Origin: a virus
DNA: 32,055 nucleotides
IMG/VR virus record: IMGVR_UViG_3300013006_002374
Span: 1-32,055 of that record
Reading direction: 5' to 3' (one strand)
The position numbers and the translations under genes are program-made. How positions within the stretch are numbered: position 1 is the stretch's first letter; every line of letters starts with the position of its first letter. This document shows, piece by piece, positions 6,043 to 15,194 of the stretch. The notes below the pieces were generated by a model. The model saw only the letters and a list, made by a program, of their open reading frames with translations. It was not told the origin of the DNA and ran no database searches.

Positions 6043-6926
6043 ATACATTAAAAGTCTATTTCGAAGATATGTGGGGGTATGATATATATCAGTTTAACCC
6101 ACACGACAATTATTTTGTAAACTTATTTAAACAAGACTATAATGTTGTTATTGATTCAAATCCAGACATTTTAATATATTCAGTATTTGGCTCTAATAAT
6201 AGACGGTACAATTGTAAAAAAATCTTTTTTTGTGGCGAAAATATAGGTCATAATTTTAAACATCCAAAAGACGAACAATGTGATGTTTCACTTTCACAGT
6301 TTGCAGATGATGGTAAGAATATATATTTTCCTTTATGGTGCATATTTGTTAACTGGTTTAATGAGCAACAACCAAGACCACTCCCCTCAAACCCTACATT
6401 CCATACAAATATACAAGATCTAATATCACCACCCCTTTACCCTAAAACTAAATTTTGTGCTTTTATTAATAATAATCCTATTGAAAATCGTATGAAAATA
6501 TTTGAGTTATTATCCAAATATAAAAAAGTGGATAGCTACGGCAATCTCTTTAATAATGTAGGCACCGTCTTGAGAGGGTCAGAGCAAGCAAAGATTGATA
6601 TTCTTAAAGACTATAGATTTACTATTGCTTTTGAAAATTCCTACCATTCAGGATATAACACAGAAAAAATTATTCAACCACTTTCAGTTAATTGCATTCC
6701 TTTATATTGGGGTGGAGAACAAGTTAAAGACTATTTTAATATGAGCAAGATAGTTTTTGCAGATAATTTTACTAGTCTCGAGCATATGGCGGAAGTCGTC
6801 ATTAATATGGATAAAGATAGTACAGTATATGATTATACCCAGACCCTACCAGGCATACAGGACACATTTTTTAATTTTGCTCCAGAGAAAATTCTTTCAA
6901 GACTAAAAACAGCTCTACACCTATGA
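6039..6926 (+). CDS. GT10 alpha-1,3-fucosyltransferase-like protein
   Basis: 295 residues. The C-terminal domain carries the family 10 signature: YRFTIAFENSYHSGYNTEKI followed by an IPLYWGG segment, matching 'F-x-i-a-f-E-N-s-x-x-x-g-Y-x-T-E-K-i-x-x-a-l-x-x-x-x-v-P-v-y-w-G'. KFCAFINNNP is the start of the donor domain. Predicted to transfer fucose (or a related deoxysugar) from GDP-fucose. No signal or TM segment, so cytoplasmic. Overlaps its neighbours by four bases at both ends. Together with the NodZ/FUT8-like gene, the island encodes two fucosyltransferase-type enzymes, which argues for a fucose-like sugar in the product. Confidence 0.88.
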   Translation: MNTLKVYFEDMWGYDIYQFNPHDNYFVNLFKQDYNVVIDSNPDILIYSVFGSNNRRYNCKKIFFCGENIGHNFKHPKDEQCDVSLSQFADDGKNIYFPLWCIFVNWFNEQQPRPLPSNPTFHTNIQDLISPPLYPKTKFCAFINNNPIENRMKIFELLSKYKKVDSYGNLFNNVGTVLRGSEQAKIDILKDYRFTIAFENSYHSGYNTEKIIQPLSVNCIPLYWGGEQVKDYFNMSKIVFADNFTSLEHMAEVVINMDKDSTVYDYTQTLPGIQDTFFNFAPEKILSRLKTALHL

Positions 6927-7885
6927 AGACTATTGCGTTCTATCAACCACATCTAGACATTCAAGGTACAGGTGTAAGCTATTTTGATTATGCATTTTAC
7001 AATGAAAAAATTCTCGGTAATCGATCGATAATGATATGTGATAAGAATGATCGCCGCACACATCCACTGGCAGAACAAAAATTTAAACAGAATCTTGAAG
7101 TATTAGAATTAAGCAGTCAAGAGAATATGAATGAGCTTGAAACTGTCTGTAAGGATCAAAAGGTAGATGCTCTGTATATTCAGAAATGTGGCAGACCTGA
7201 TGACGGTAGATTCATACATACTGTGCCAACTTTTATCCATGTTGTTGGTGCAGTTAAGGAACCACACGGCACGGTCTATGCATATGTAAGTGAATGGTTG
7301 AGCAAGCATTGCAGCAATAGTGAACTGCCGTTTGTGCCGTATATGATTAATCTTCCTGAATGTAATACAGACTTTAGAGCACAATTAAAAATACCCACAA
7401 ATGCAATAGTATTCGGCCGAACTGGTGGACCCTACTCTTGGAATATACCCTTTGTTAATGATGTAATAAATCAAATTCTTAATGAAAAAAACAATTATTA
7501 TTTTCTGTTTGCTAACACAGAAAAGTTTATTAATCATGAAAGGGTTTTGTTTGTTGAACCATTTGCCGATCTGAATATAAAGCGTCGATTTATTAATACT
7601 TGCGATGCAATGTTGCATGCGCGTAATGAAGGTGAGTCGTTTGGAGCTGCAGTAGCAGAATTTTCTATATGCAATAAACCTATTATTACATACGCAAATT
7701 CACCAGAAAAAAATCATATCTTTACTCTAAAAGATAAAGGATTATATTACAACGATTATAACACACTTTACAATATCTTAAATAATTTTGAACTACAACC
7801 AGAAAGAGACTGGAATGCTTATACTGCATTTTCTCCTAAAAACGTTATGAAACAGTTTCAGGAAGTCTTTATAGATAAATTATGA
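6923..7885 (+). CDS. GT-B glycosyltransferase (GT4-like)
   Basis: 320 residues. A two-Rossmann-domain enzyme: the N-terminal half opens AFYQPHLDIQGTGVSYFDYA, and the C-terminal half has FGRTGGPYSWN at the start of the second domain and DAMLHARNEGESFGAAVAEF, the 'x-x-x-x-a-r-x-x-G-E-s-F-G-x-x-x-x-E-x' donor-sugar motif of the GT4 group, followed by NKPIITY. Substrates unknown. Four-base overlaps on both sides tie it to the GT10 gene and the next gene. Confidence 0.8.
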   Translation: MKTIAFYQPHLDIQGTGVSYFDYAFYNEKILGNRSIMICDKNDRRTHPLAEQKFKQNLEVLELSSQENMNELETVCKDQKVDALYIQKCGRPDDGRFIHTVPTFIHVVGAVKEPHGTVYAYVSEWLSKHCSNSELPFVPYMINLPECNTDFRAQLKIPTNAIVFGRTGGPYSWNIPFVNDVINQILNEKNNYYFLFANTEKFINHERVLFVEPFADLNIKRRFINTCDAMLHARNEGESFGAAVAEFSICNKPIITYANSPEKNHIFTLKDKGLYYNDYNTLYNILNNFELQPERDWNAYTAFSPKNVMKQFQEVFIDKL

Positions 7886-8619
7886 AAACTGCAATCATTA
7901 AGCAGGCTGCTGGTCTAGGAGATATTCTATTTTGTCAGAAAATTGCAATAACGTTACAGCAAAAATACAATGTTGTGTGGCCGGTTATAACGCAGTTTTT
8001 AGGTATTAAATCTTACTTACCACATATTAACTTTGTAGATATTAATTCTAATTTTGAGTATAGAGATCTTTATTTTAGCTGCCCAAAAGGTAGAATCATC
8101 GAAAACGATAACTGCATTATAATTGGCATAGATGGTACTGTTATTGATGACCTCGGCATAATGACATCCAAATATAAATTAGTTGGTATAGACTATGTTG
8201 ATTGGTTAGATTATTTCAAATTAAACCGTAACCACACCAAAGAGAATGAATTGTTTCATACAATCCTACAGCTCAAAGATACCGAAGAATATATTGTGAC
8301 AAACGATATCATTGGATCACCCGGCCATGAGAGTAAATGGATCATACCTCACCCAACAGATAAAAAAATAATTAGGGTACAACAATATGATGGCTATGAA
8401 GTGTTTGACTGGTGTAAAGTTTTTGAAAATTGTTCTGAATTTCATATCATTGATACGTGTATTTCATACATAATTGAAAAAATTAAAACTACAGAAAAAG
8501 TGTTTAAAATGTATCATCGTTGCAATTCTAGCGATAAAAGTTTTATAGACTTTAAAAAGCTATATAAAAAACCACAAAGCCATATTGGTAGTGAGAACCT
8601 TCAGCCACCTGTTGCATAA
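7882..8619 (+). CDS. GT-B/heptosyltransferase-like protein
   Basis: 245 residues. MKTAIIKQAAGLGDILFCQK resembles the N-terminal 'R-x-x-x-x-G-D-x-l-x-x-x-P-x-x-x-x-l' motif of GT9 and related GT-B enzymes. The C-terminal half contains IIRVQQYDGYEVFDWCKVFE followed by HIIDTCIS, where family members place the second-domain 'x-s-x-x-g-x-a' segment. The chain stops soon after, so the donor domain may be reduced. ATGA overlap with the previous gene. The glycan context is solid; the activity is uncertain. Confidence 0.6.
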   Translation: MKTAIIKQAAGLGDILFCQKIAITLQQKYNVVWPVITQFLGIKSYLPHINFVDINSNFEYRDLYFSCPKGRIIENDNCIIIGIDGTVIDDLGIMTSKYKLVGIDYVDWLDYFKLNRNHTKENELFHTILQLKDTEEYIVTNDIIGSPGHESKWIIPHPTDKKIIRVQQYDGYEVFDWCKVFENCSEFHIIDTCISYIIEKIKTTEKVFKMYHRCNSSDKSFIDFKKLYKKPQSHIGSENLQPPVA

Positions 8620-8643
8620 CTGACTAATATTCTTAAATTAAAG

Positions 8644-9588
8644 ATGGTACACGCTAGTTTTATTATTTCATTTGATAAAGTAGTATTTTTTAATCACGGT
8701 CACCTAGGCGACACGCTAATTGCCAAAATATTTATGAAAGAGCTGATAAAGCAGTTTCCTAATAAAAAAACTGCAATTGCCAATAATTACAACTATCATT
8801 ATATAAAAGATGTAGTAGACGAACATATCGATATTAACAGTATACCTATTGGTCAAGGTGAATCAGAGAGATCTGTAGAGTTTAAAATAGTAGACCGTAC
8901 GCTGTATATTAATACATGGTTTGCACCCCCATGCGTACAGCCGTCCGATTCTACTAAGGGTGCTGAGTTTGTAAAGGATATTCGTAACGAAGATGGTATT
9001 GTCTACAACTATGATTTGCATTTAAAATGCTTTGAACAAGTTGTTAGCAACATGAATGCTACTTACAATACAAACTTTGATTTAAGTCATATGTGGAAAA
9101 ATAAAGACGAATATTTGCTAGAACTATATAATGAAGATTTTGATTTAAACTCGATACCTTTTATAAATGATTTAAATTATAAAAAAATTCTTATTTTTAA
9201 TCAAATAGCTACATCTGGTCAATCAGATAACGCCAATTTCTCACCTTTTATTGACGAACTTAAAAACAACGAGCATGTTATTATTTACACCAGTCAACCA
9301 AGCGTTGTTAGACATCCAAGGGTTATAAATTTACGCGATTATTATGGAGAGCCTGATCTCTTTAAAACTGCTAAAGTTAGTATGAATTGTAATATTATTT
9401 GTGGTCCTAGTAACGCTACAGTAATAACTACTTGGGTCAAACCAAACCTTAAGAATGAAAAAAAGCATTACATTATTATTAACCGCAACAACCCGGGCGA
9501 AGCAATATTGTTTAAAGAGTTGGCTTGTAAGACCACTGTTGTGAGTACCACACACGCATTATTCGACAAAATAAAGGAATTAATATAA
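8644..9588 (+). CDS. GT9-like glycosyltransferase
   Basis: 314 residues. FFNHGHLGDTLIAKIFMKEL is a GT9/GT-B opening ('x-x-x-G-x-l-G-D-x-l-x-x-x-p-x-x-x-x-L'). The middle has KILIFNQIATSG at the start of a second nucleotide-binding domain, and NIICGPSNATVITTW matches the family's 'x-x-x-x-i-x-x-d-S-g-x-x-h-x-A' position with Gly-Pro-Ser. Likely transfers a sugar onto a lipid- or protein-linked glycan. Its stop TAA shares a base with the ATG of the next gene. Confidence 0.65.
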   Translation: MVHASFIISFDKVVFFNHGHLGDTLIAKIFMKELIKQFPNKKTAIANNYNYHYIKDVVDEHIDINSIPIGQGESERSVEFKIVDRTLYINTWFAPPCVQPSDSTKGAEFVKDIRNEDGIVYNYDLHLKCFEQVVSNMNATYNTNFDLSHMWKNKDEYLLELYNEDFDLNSIPFINDLNYKKILIFNQIATSGQSDNANFSPFIDELKNNEHVIIYTSQPSVVRHPRVINLRDYYGEPDLFKTAKVSMNCNIICGPSNATVITTWVKPNLKNEKKHYIIINRNNPGEAILFKELACKTTVVSTTHALFDKIKELI

Positions 9589-9848
9589 TGGCAAATTTAT
9601 ATAGCATAGCTGAGTTAATTGATAAGCTTATAATTGAAAATATTAAAATCTTCACTAGTAGGGAGAAGATACATAATAAGTCTATATCTGATGAAGAATA
9701 CGTTCAAAATGAGAACAAGATGAATGTATTAAACGAGAATAGGGGTATTATTATACGGTTTCTTGATGAAAAGATTACTAACGTAATAAATGAAACTGAA
9801 CAAAATACCCACGTCAAAAATGTCAAAACCTACTACAATTCCAAATAA
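9588..9848 (+). CDS. Small helical protein, pair member A
   Basis: 86 residues, almost entirely helical: SIAELIDKLIIENIKIFTSR then an NE-rich linker and LNENRGIIIRFLDEKITNVI. The pattern I-x-x-L-I-x-x-L ... N-x-x-x-L-x-x-x-R-x-x-I-x-x-x-L is repeated in the next gene, so the two look like diverged copies. Similar short helical proteins occur in sugar clusters (DUF4254-like), but I cannot assign the family firmly. Shares one base with the GT9-like gene and overlaps the next gene. Confidence 0.55.
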   Translation: MANLYSIAELIDKLIIENIKIFTSREKIHNKSISDEEYVQNENKMNVLNENRGIIIRFLDEKITNVINETEQNTHVKNVKTYYNSK

Positions 9849-10035
9849 AATAGTTGATTTGATAATGGAGCTAACAGAGCTTTGGATTACATGGATGCAG
9901 AACCACAATATATCAAACAACACTAATATACCTCTTGAGGACCGCAGAGCTGGTGGTGAAAAATGTGAATGTTTGCAGCGCCGTCGCCAAGAAATTCTCA
10001 TTGAATTGAATGAAGAGTTTAATACTATTTTATGA
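9820..10035 (+). CDS. Small helical protein, pair member B
   Basis: 71 residues from ATG at 9820 (MSKPTTIPNKIVDLIMELTE); an alternative ATG at 9790 would add ten residues and lengthen the overlap with the preceding gene. The first helix (KIVDLIMELTELWITWMQNH) and last helix (CLQRRRQEILIELNEEFNTI) align in spacing with those of pair member A. It contains ECLQRRR with a CEC pair. Its stop overlaps the ATG of the reductase gene (ATGA). Unknown function; perhaps a partner or scaffold of the glycan enzymes. Confidence 0.55.
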   Translation: MSKPTTIPNKIVDLIMELTELWITWMQNHNISNNTNIPLEDRRAGGEKCECLQRRRQEILIELNEEFNTIL

Positions 10036-10919
10036 ATTATAAAATTTGGATTATTGGTTGCGGCGGAATGCTTGGCAAAGCATTTTACAATAATTTTTCT
10101 AGTACATGTTCTATAGATGCTTATGATATAGATGTGAACGAGAAATGGTTAAAGTATGGCGATATTACTGATTATAATTTTTGCAATAAGAGTATAGAAG
10201 CCTTTAACCCTGATATAATAGTCAATTTTGCAGCACTCACAGATCTGGAGTATTGTGAAACTCATAAAGATCAGACCTACAGTACAAATGCTCTCGGTGC
10301 CGATATCGTTACTCATATAGCTAGAAAAAAGGATAAGCCCCTTATTCATATTTCAACAGCAGGTATCTTTGACGGCAAACAAAACGCTTATACTGAGTAT
10401 GATACACCTATCCCACTAAGTGTATATGGTAAGAGTAAGTTTGAAGGCGAAAAAGCTGTGTTAAGATATAAAAATGCATATATTTTTCGGGCTGGCTGGA
10501 TGATGGGTAGCTTGCAAAAAGATAAAAAATTTATTAAAAAGATATACAATCAAATTCTTGAGGGTAAAAAAGAAATTTTTGCTGTTACCGATAAATTAGG
10601 TACCCCAACGTATACTAATGAATTTTCGCTAAACATCATACGATATGCTCAGTCCGGATTACTACCAGGTTTATATCACTTAGTCTGCGGTGGCGATTGC
10701 AGCCGCTTTGATGTAGCAAAACACTTTTGTAATCTTGTGGACCCAAGCATTGCCGTGACACCTACAACATCAGATTATTTTAGCAAGGAATATTTTGCCG
10801 AACGTCCATATTCTGAAGCATTAGTAAATTTTAAACTCAATTCGTTAAAGCAAAACTATATGCGCGATTGGAAAGACTGTCTTAACGATTATACCAAAGA
10901 CTTACTAGCTGTTAAGTAA
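10032..10919 (+). CDS. RmlD-like dTDP-4-dehydrorhamnose reductase (extended SDR)
   Basis: 295 residues. IWIIGCGGMLGKAFYN is the NAD(P)-binding G-x-x-G-x-x-G loop; GDITDYN and IVNFAALTDLEYCE match the RmlD 'x-D-I-x-d' and 'V-V-N-x-A-A-x-T-x-V-D-x-x-E' segments; the catalytic YGKSKFEGE (Y-x-x-x-K) and ISTAGIFDG (S-T-x-x-V-F-D-G) are present; FRAGWMMG follows. It should reduce a 4-keto-6-deoxy nucleotide sugar such as dTDP-4-keto-rhamnose; no RmlA, B or C is in the window, so the precursor would come from the host or from elsewhere in the genome. Ends converge with the exostosin-like gene (15-base overlap). Confidence 0.82.
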   Translation: MNYKIWIIGCGGMLGKAFYNNFSSTCSIDAYDIDVNEKWLKYGDITDYNFCNKSIEAFNPDIIVNFAALTDLEYCETHKDQTYSTNALGADIVTHIARKKDKPLIHISTAGIFDGKQNAYTEYDTPIPLSVYGKSKFEGEKAVLRYKNAYIFRAGWMMGSLQKDKKFIKKIYNQILEGKKEIFAVTDKLGTPTYTNEFSLNIIRYAQSGLLPGLYHLVCGGDCSRFDVAKHFCNLVDPSIAVTPTTSDYFSKEYFAERPYSEALVNFKLNSLKQNYMRDWKDCLNDYTKDLLAVK

Positions 10920-11684
10920 TAAATTTTCATAGAAAAGAAAATCTGCTAACTCTGTACTTTTAGCAATTGTTTTATTGTAATTTTCTTGTAAGAAAGTTTC
11001 TGTTATCTGTGACCAATCATTAATAAAGAGTATTGGACAATTCTTAAAATATACCATCGGTAGACTCTTAAGACAGATAGGAACTGTCTTGACATAGATA
11101 GACTCCCAAACTCTATGACAGTCAATACTATTACCTGGCGGTGATATCACATACTTGTAGCTGCTAAGCTTTTCGATATATTCCTCAAAGGAGTGTAAAT
11201 TAAAATCAAAATCAATAAAATCACATCCTCTCAACATCTCAAGTGCCTTCATACGCTCAGAAGTATTAGTTTCAATCTTATAATTACAGTACACCAATCT
11301 AGTTTTAGGTGTATCTTTTCTAAGAACACGTACAAGAGCATTTATATCCCCATGTGGCCATTCTGCGTTAGCTAATCCAATTGGTATTGCTTGTATCTTT
11401 TCATGCAATATATGTACATTCATTCCATACCATTTCTTAAGAAATGGGCTATTTAAAATATGCTCATAGTTACCCGGTATTTGATAATCTGATTCGTGCG
11501 TAATAAGAGTAAATGGGTAATAGATTTTTGGCAATATATTGCTAGCAAAAAACTCTAAAAAATCTGTTTTAACAAAGAATATATTTTTTTCAGGCGTAAT
11601 ATCAATGTAGGTCTTTTTTCTTGATATATAATTTGTTGATAATTCTAGAAATTTATCCGAAGTAATAATATTTTCACTATTCAT
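10905..11684 (-). CDS. Exostosin-like glycosyltransferase
   Basis: 259 residues. KYVISPPGNSIDCHRVWESI followed by YVKTVPI is the characteristic exostosin/GT47-type stretch ('s-P-x-G-n-g-x-d-c-x-R-x-w-E-a-l-x-x-G-x-i-P-v'). ITHESDYQIP and IPIGLANAEWPHG fall where the related phage and bacterial proteins carry their first-domain loop. It overlaps the upstream gene by four bases (ATGA at 11681-11684), so it is the third gene of a coupled minus-strand trio. Confidence 0.75.
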   Translation of the reverse strand: MNSENIITSDKFLELSTNYISRKKTYIDITPEKNIFFVKTDFLEFFASNILPKIYYPFTLITHESDYQIPGNYEHILNSPFLKKWYGMNVHILHEKIQAIPIGLANAEWPHGDINALVRVLRKDTPKTRLVYCNYKIETNTSERMKALEMLRGCDFIDFDFNLHSFEEYIEKLSSYKYVISPPGNSIDCHRVWESIYVKTVPICLKSLPMVYFKNCPILFINDWSQITETFLQENYNKTIAKSTELADFLFYENLLLNS

Positions 11685-12613
11685 GAAAGAAATTTTTCTA
11701 TAATTTGTTTGTTATGTAGGTGCAGATTATACAAAGGAATCTGTTTACCCTCATAGATAACAAATGGCTTTTTATCAAACACAACTTCTATTTGTTTTGA
11801 AATAATCTCTCGACCAATAAAATGAGCCGGTTCAATATAGCCTTGCGGATGACCATTATTAGTGCCCCCGAGAAATTGACCATAAGAAGCAGGGTCAAAC
11901 AGCATATTAAATTGATCAAAATTTTGTGATTGTTCACCAACAGGTAGGCTTGGTAACAATTTAAAAAACTTTTGTCCACGCGCAATTACGTCAAGAAAAT
12001 TCATATCTGTAATATAATCAAAATGAACTCCTGTTGCTTGCTTTATAGCAGCTTCTCCTTTTATAAGAAGTTTTACAATTCTATTAATAAAATTATTACC
12101 TGCTTTGCTATCTTTAAAGTATAAAATTCCAGGTGCAGCAACAAAGGGCGAAACAACACTATAACCGAATTCACCTTCGTTGAATACAGAGTTAAATTGT
12201 GTAAGATTATCAGAGTAAACAAGATTATCAGCTTCTAAATGTACTATATTTTCTAGGTTATTCTTCTCTACAAAAATGCCTAAGATTATTAAGCGCATAA
12301 ACGCATGATATAGAAAAACCTCATTTTTGTAGCGAGGCCAAAGAGATTCTAATAATTGTAATATAACTTTAAATTCATCCGTGCAGAGAACACTCTCTTC
12401 AATAGAAATAAGATTAATATTTGACGGTACACGGGTCTTAATTTTGTCAATCTCACTCTGTTGTAATAAGAAATAGCTATTATTAAAGTTTTTTGAATTA
12501 TACTCTATAGTTTTAAGATAATAATCAGGAAGACAAGCATAACTATAAGTTTTCTTATCACTTACGTTGCTATTAAATTCACTATTAAGAAAAACGTATA
12601 CCAGGTTACTCAT
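11681..12613 (-). CDS. GT-A-like glycosyltransferase
   Basis: 310 residues. The N-terminal half has YVFLNSEF, then ENIVHLEADNLVYSDNLTQF, where LEADN stands at the D-x-D metal/nucleotide position of GT-A enzymes; APGILYFKDSKAGNNFI resembles the acceptor-side loop. C-terminal NGHPQGYIEPAHFIG is rich in His and Gly. I cannot name a CAZy family. Coupled by ATGA to both neighbours in the minus-strand trio. Confidence 0.6.
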   Translation of the reverse strand: MSNLVYVFLNSEFNSNVSDKKTYSYACLPDYYLKTIEYNSKNFNNSYFLLQQSEIDKIKTRVPSNINLISIEESVLCTDEFKVILQLLESLWPRYKNEVFLYHAFMRLIILGIFVEKNNLENIVHLEADNLVYSDNLTQFNSVFNEGEFGYSVVSPFVAAPGILYFKDSKAGNNFINRIVKLLIKGEAAIKQATGVHFDYITDMNFLDVIARGQKFFKLLPSLPVGEQSQNFDQFNMLFDPASYGQFLGGTNNGHPQGYIEPAHFIGREIISKQIEVVFDKKPFVIYEGKQIPLYNLHLHNKQIIEKFLS

Positions 12614-13386
12614 TCGAATTGAACTTTATATTGGTCAAGGGCATCACCACATTGGGCAAGGACGCTCCTATGATGCATGAATAATTGACCATACTTGGAC
12701 TTATCATTTATTAAGTGGTTTCCCCATTGAGAAGGCTCCCGTGACACAGGTAATTTGTACTTTATGGCCATTAATGATAGAATGGATTGATCGTGCCGAT
12801 GCTGTCGAAACGCTGGATAATCTTTACCTAATACGCTTGGCTCATCTGTTATAATAGTACCTGTTTCACACCATGTGAGATATTCATTAAAGAACTCAAC
12901 AGAAAATTTATTTTTCTGTACTAAGACATATGACCCATCAATTTGATTCCCATTAACATATTCCTCAGTATTACACTGCATAGTCTCAAAGCAATCGAAC
13001 TTGGTCCACATATCATTCTTCCATACACCACCCCCTGGGCAGCCATCTCTATTATCGAAAAACAAAACACCACGACTATCACGGGTACAAATATCAAATA
13101 GAGGGGTTATATCACCTGTAACCAGATTACCACTATCCACATAAAACAAAAAGTCACCGTCAGAAAGCATTGAAAGTACTTTTTGTATAATATAAGGCTT
13201 CCACAACCAGAATCCACCACCTCTTGAAAGGTTGAAAATATGCTTATTTTTCTGCTTAAACTCTTCATCAATTAACTCTGGTGTATATGAAGCATGCGCA
13301 TCAAAATACGGCTTTGATGATGCTACCAGATATTGTTGGCTCAAATAATAATTCGGAGTGGCGTAGCTTACAAGTACTTTCTTCAT
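12610..13386 (-). CDS. Capsular-polysaccharide-type glycosyltransferase
   Basis: 258 residues. RGGGFWLWKPYIIQKVLSML and GDFLFYVDSGNLV are the hallmark 'G-x-x-x-W-K-P-x-x-i ... G-D-x-x-x-Y-x-D-s-G' segments of a group of polysaccharide-cluster GT-A transferases; DSG would be the acidic motif. EPSVLGKDYPAFRQHRHDQS is the later 'R-H-D-Q-s' part. First gene of the coupled minus-strand trio, divergent from the GT-D-like gene; the 57 bases between them must carry both promoters. Confidence 0.7.
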   Translation of the reverse strand: MKKVLVSYATPNYYLSQQYLVASSKPYFDAHASYTPELIDEEFKQKNKHIFNLSRGGGFWLWKPYIIQKVLSMLSDGDFLFYVDSGNLVTGDITPLFDICTRDSRGVLFFDNRDGCPGGGVWKNDMWTKFDCFETMQCNTEEYVNGNQIDGSYVLVQKNKFSVEFFNEYLTWCETGTIITDEPSVLGKDYPAFRQHRHDQSILSLMAIKYKLPVSREPSQWGNHLINDKSKYGQLFMHHRSVLAQCGDALDQYKVQFE

Positions 13387-13443
13387 GTCATAATTTTATT
13401 ATGTATTCAATGGATTTCAACAGGCTATATCTTAATATACTAT

Positions 13444-14310
13444 ATGAGTTTTAACGTTTTAGGGTTTTTGGATGGTGCGGTTGAAATTTTAGAGAAGTTT
13501 AAGAGTAAAGACCCTTTTTGCATAGGTAAGATTGGCAATGCAGAATTAATGTGTGCTTACAACTACTTTCTTGCAAAGCACAAAAATGAAAATCCAATTG
13601 TGTGGAGCCCACTAATTGAACGTGAAATCTTTATTAATGCAGGTGTATTTCCACAAACGGAGGAGGCAAGAATCTACTTTGCAGAACAGCTCTCTGATGC
13701 TGTTGCCAACACGGATATAATATCCCCATGGAATAGAGGTCTAGGAGATTTTGAGCTTCGCTTTATTAAGAGCCGCAACCCTAACAGTGTGTTAGTTGAC
13801 CTACAATCTCTTGAGCCTTTTTACAGCGGAATTCCTTGGAGTAGCACTCTGGAGGGTAAGAATGTTTTGGTTATAAGCCCGTTTGTCGAGACTATTAAAA
13901 AGCAGTATGAACAACGAAGGAATATATGGGCTAATTCTAAAGTCTTACCAGAGTTTAACTTAAAAACAATTTATCATCCAACGAGTAAAGCAATTTCTGG
14001 TAATAAAAATAAATATAGTACTTGGAAAGAGATGGTGGATGATATCAAGCAACAAATGTCTAGTGTTGAGTTTGATGTGGCGTTAATTGGAACCGGTGCA
14101 TCCTCCCTTCCATTGACATCATTCGCAAAACAAATCAAAAGGCAAGCCATTCATTTAGGTGGCTCTTTACAACTTATGTTTGGTATTAAGGGTAAGAGAT
14201 GGGAGCAGATGAAGATATTTAACCATTTTTATAACGACTCTTGGACAAGACCTTCTGCAGAAGAAACCCCGGAGGGTTATAAGCTTGTTGAAGATGGTAC
14301 TTATTGGTAG
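13444..14310 (+). CDS. GT-D-fold glycosyltransferase-like protein
   Basis: 288 residues from ATG at 13444. FCIGKIGNAELMCAYNYF is like the 'f-x-R-f-G-d-G-E-l' opening of GT-D (DUF1792) enzymes, and ALIGTGASSLPLTSFAKQ followed by AIHLGGSLQLMFGIKGKRW is the conserved late block ('G-x-G-x-x-x-x-P-l-a-x-x-l-k-x-x-g-k-x-x-i-D-i-G'). An earlier in-frame start at 13333 would overlap the divergent gene and adds unrelated sequence. Its last ten bases overlap the convergent gene. Assignment by pattern only. Confidence 0.62.
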   Translation: MSFNVLGFLDGAVEILEKFKSKDPFCIGKIGNAELMCAYNYFLAKHKNENPIVWSPLIEREIFINAGVFPQTEEARIYFAEQLSDAVANTDIISPWNRGLGDFELRFIKSRNPNSVLVDLQSLEPFYSGIPWSSTLEGKNVLVISPFVETIKKQYEQRRNIWANSKVLPEFNLKTIYHPTSKAISGNKNKYSTWKEMVDDIKQQMSSVEFDVALIGTGASSLPLTSFAKQIKRQAIHLGGSLQLMFGIKGKRWEQMKIFNHFYNDSWTRPSAEETPEGYKLVEDGTYW

Positions 14311-15191
14311 TGTCCGGCAGTTTGTAGATATTGCGTTGCAAGTTTGCGCTGGAACTCTTCATATGACCAGTAGTTGTTCTTAAACCACTCATCATTAAAA
14401 TACAATTTCTCTAATTCTGCTTCGTTGGGATGTGGCTGCCAATAATTCTGCCCAGGACGAACTAACAGTACATTAAACAAGTAGTTGTGCCACATGTCTA
14501 CATCAAATTTACATGGCTGCCAATATAGATTATTATTATAATCCAGATCAGCGGAAGAGTATTGTGTACCCTCACCGTGTTTAATATGGAATGTGGGTGG
14601 TGGCCAATCATTACAAAATCTTGAATTACCATGTCTCAAGCAAAGTGTTGCATAATGAACATCCCAGCAAGGATGACCTAATATATAATTTGGAAATTTT
14701 TGTGAATTTTGCTTCCACCAATTTGTTTTTAAAATAAAGGTGTCGAACCCCGCTACTTGATAATGGTCCCCTGTGATTGGATCGGAAAGAGTGGAAACCG
14801 GGTCGATTGCCAACCTGCTTGCAGGCCATGTGTCATAATCTGTTTCTTGAAAAAACTTTATTAGTCGATCTGACACTATTATATCATCATTGGTAAAAGC
14901 AAAATATTCATAATTTAATTCAGCCAACCTATCAAAAATTTCACGCATCAAAGGAATAGTTCTTTCTGAAGTAGGGACATAGGTTTTATTAGATTCTTTG
15001 AGTACATATAACGTTTTAAACGCAGGGTGCTCCCTACCCACTATAGCTCTATCTTCGAACTGTATATTATATAAATCTATGATATCAGGAAATTTTTCCT
15101 TTAACTTAACCAAAGATTCGATACATAAATCTGAACGTATAGATTTTCCAAACAAGTTAACACCAAATGCTATTTTTGTATTTTGTGGCAT
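14301..15191 (-). CDS. GT-A-like glycosyltransferase
   Basis: 296 residues. IAFGVNLFGKSIRSDLCIES opens like a nucleotide-sugar fold; EYFAFTNDDIIVSDRLI gives the acidic NDD metal motif; NYILGHPCWDVHYATLCLRH is a probable acceptor or catalytic-base region. Trp-, Asn- and Tyr-rich C-terminus (PGQNYWQPHPNEAEL). It begins three bases after the stop of the GT2 gene and converges with the GT-D-like gene. CAZy family not recognised. Confidence 0.6.
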   Translation of the reverse strand: MPQNTKIAFGVNLFGKSIRSDLCIESLVKLKEKFPDIIDLYNIQFEDRAIVGREHPAFKTLYVLKESNKTYVPTSERTIPLMREIFDRLAELNYEYFAFTNDDIIVSDRLIKFFQETDYDTWPASRLAIDPVSTLSDPITGDHYQVAGFDTFILKTNWWKQNSQKFPNYILGHPCWDVHYATLCLRHGNSRFCNDWPPPTFHIKHGEGTQYSSADLDYNNNLYWQPCKFDVDMWHNYLFNVLLVRPGQNYWQPHPNEAELEKLYFNDEWFKNNYWSYEEFQRKLATQYLQTAGHYQ

Positions 15192-15194
15192 TTG

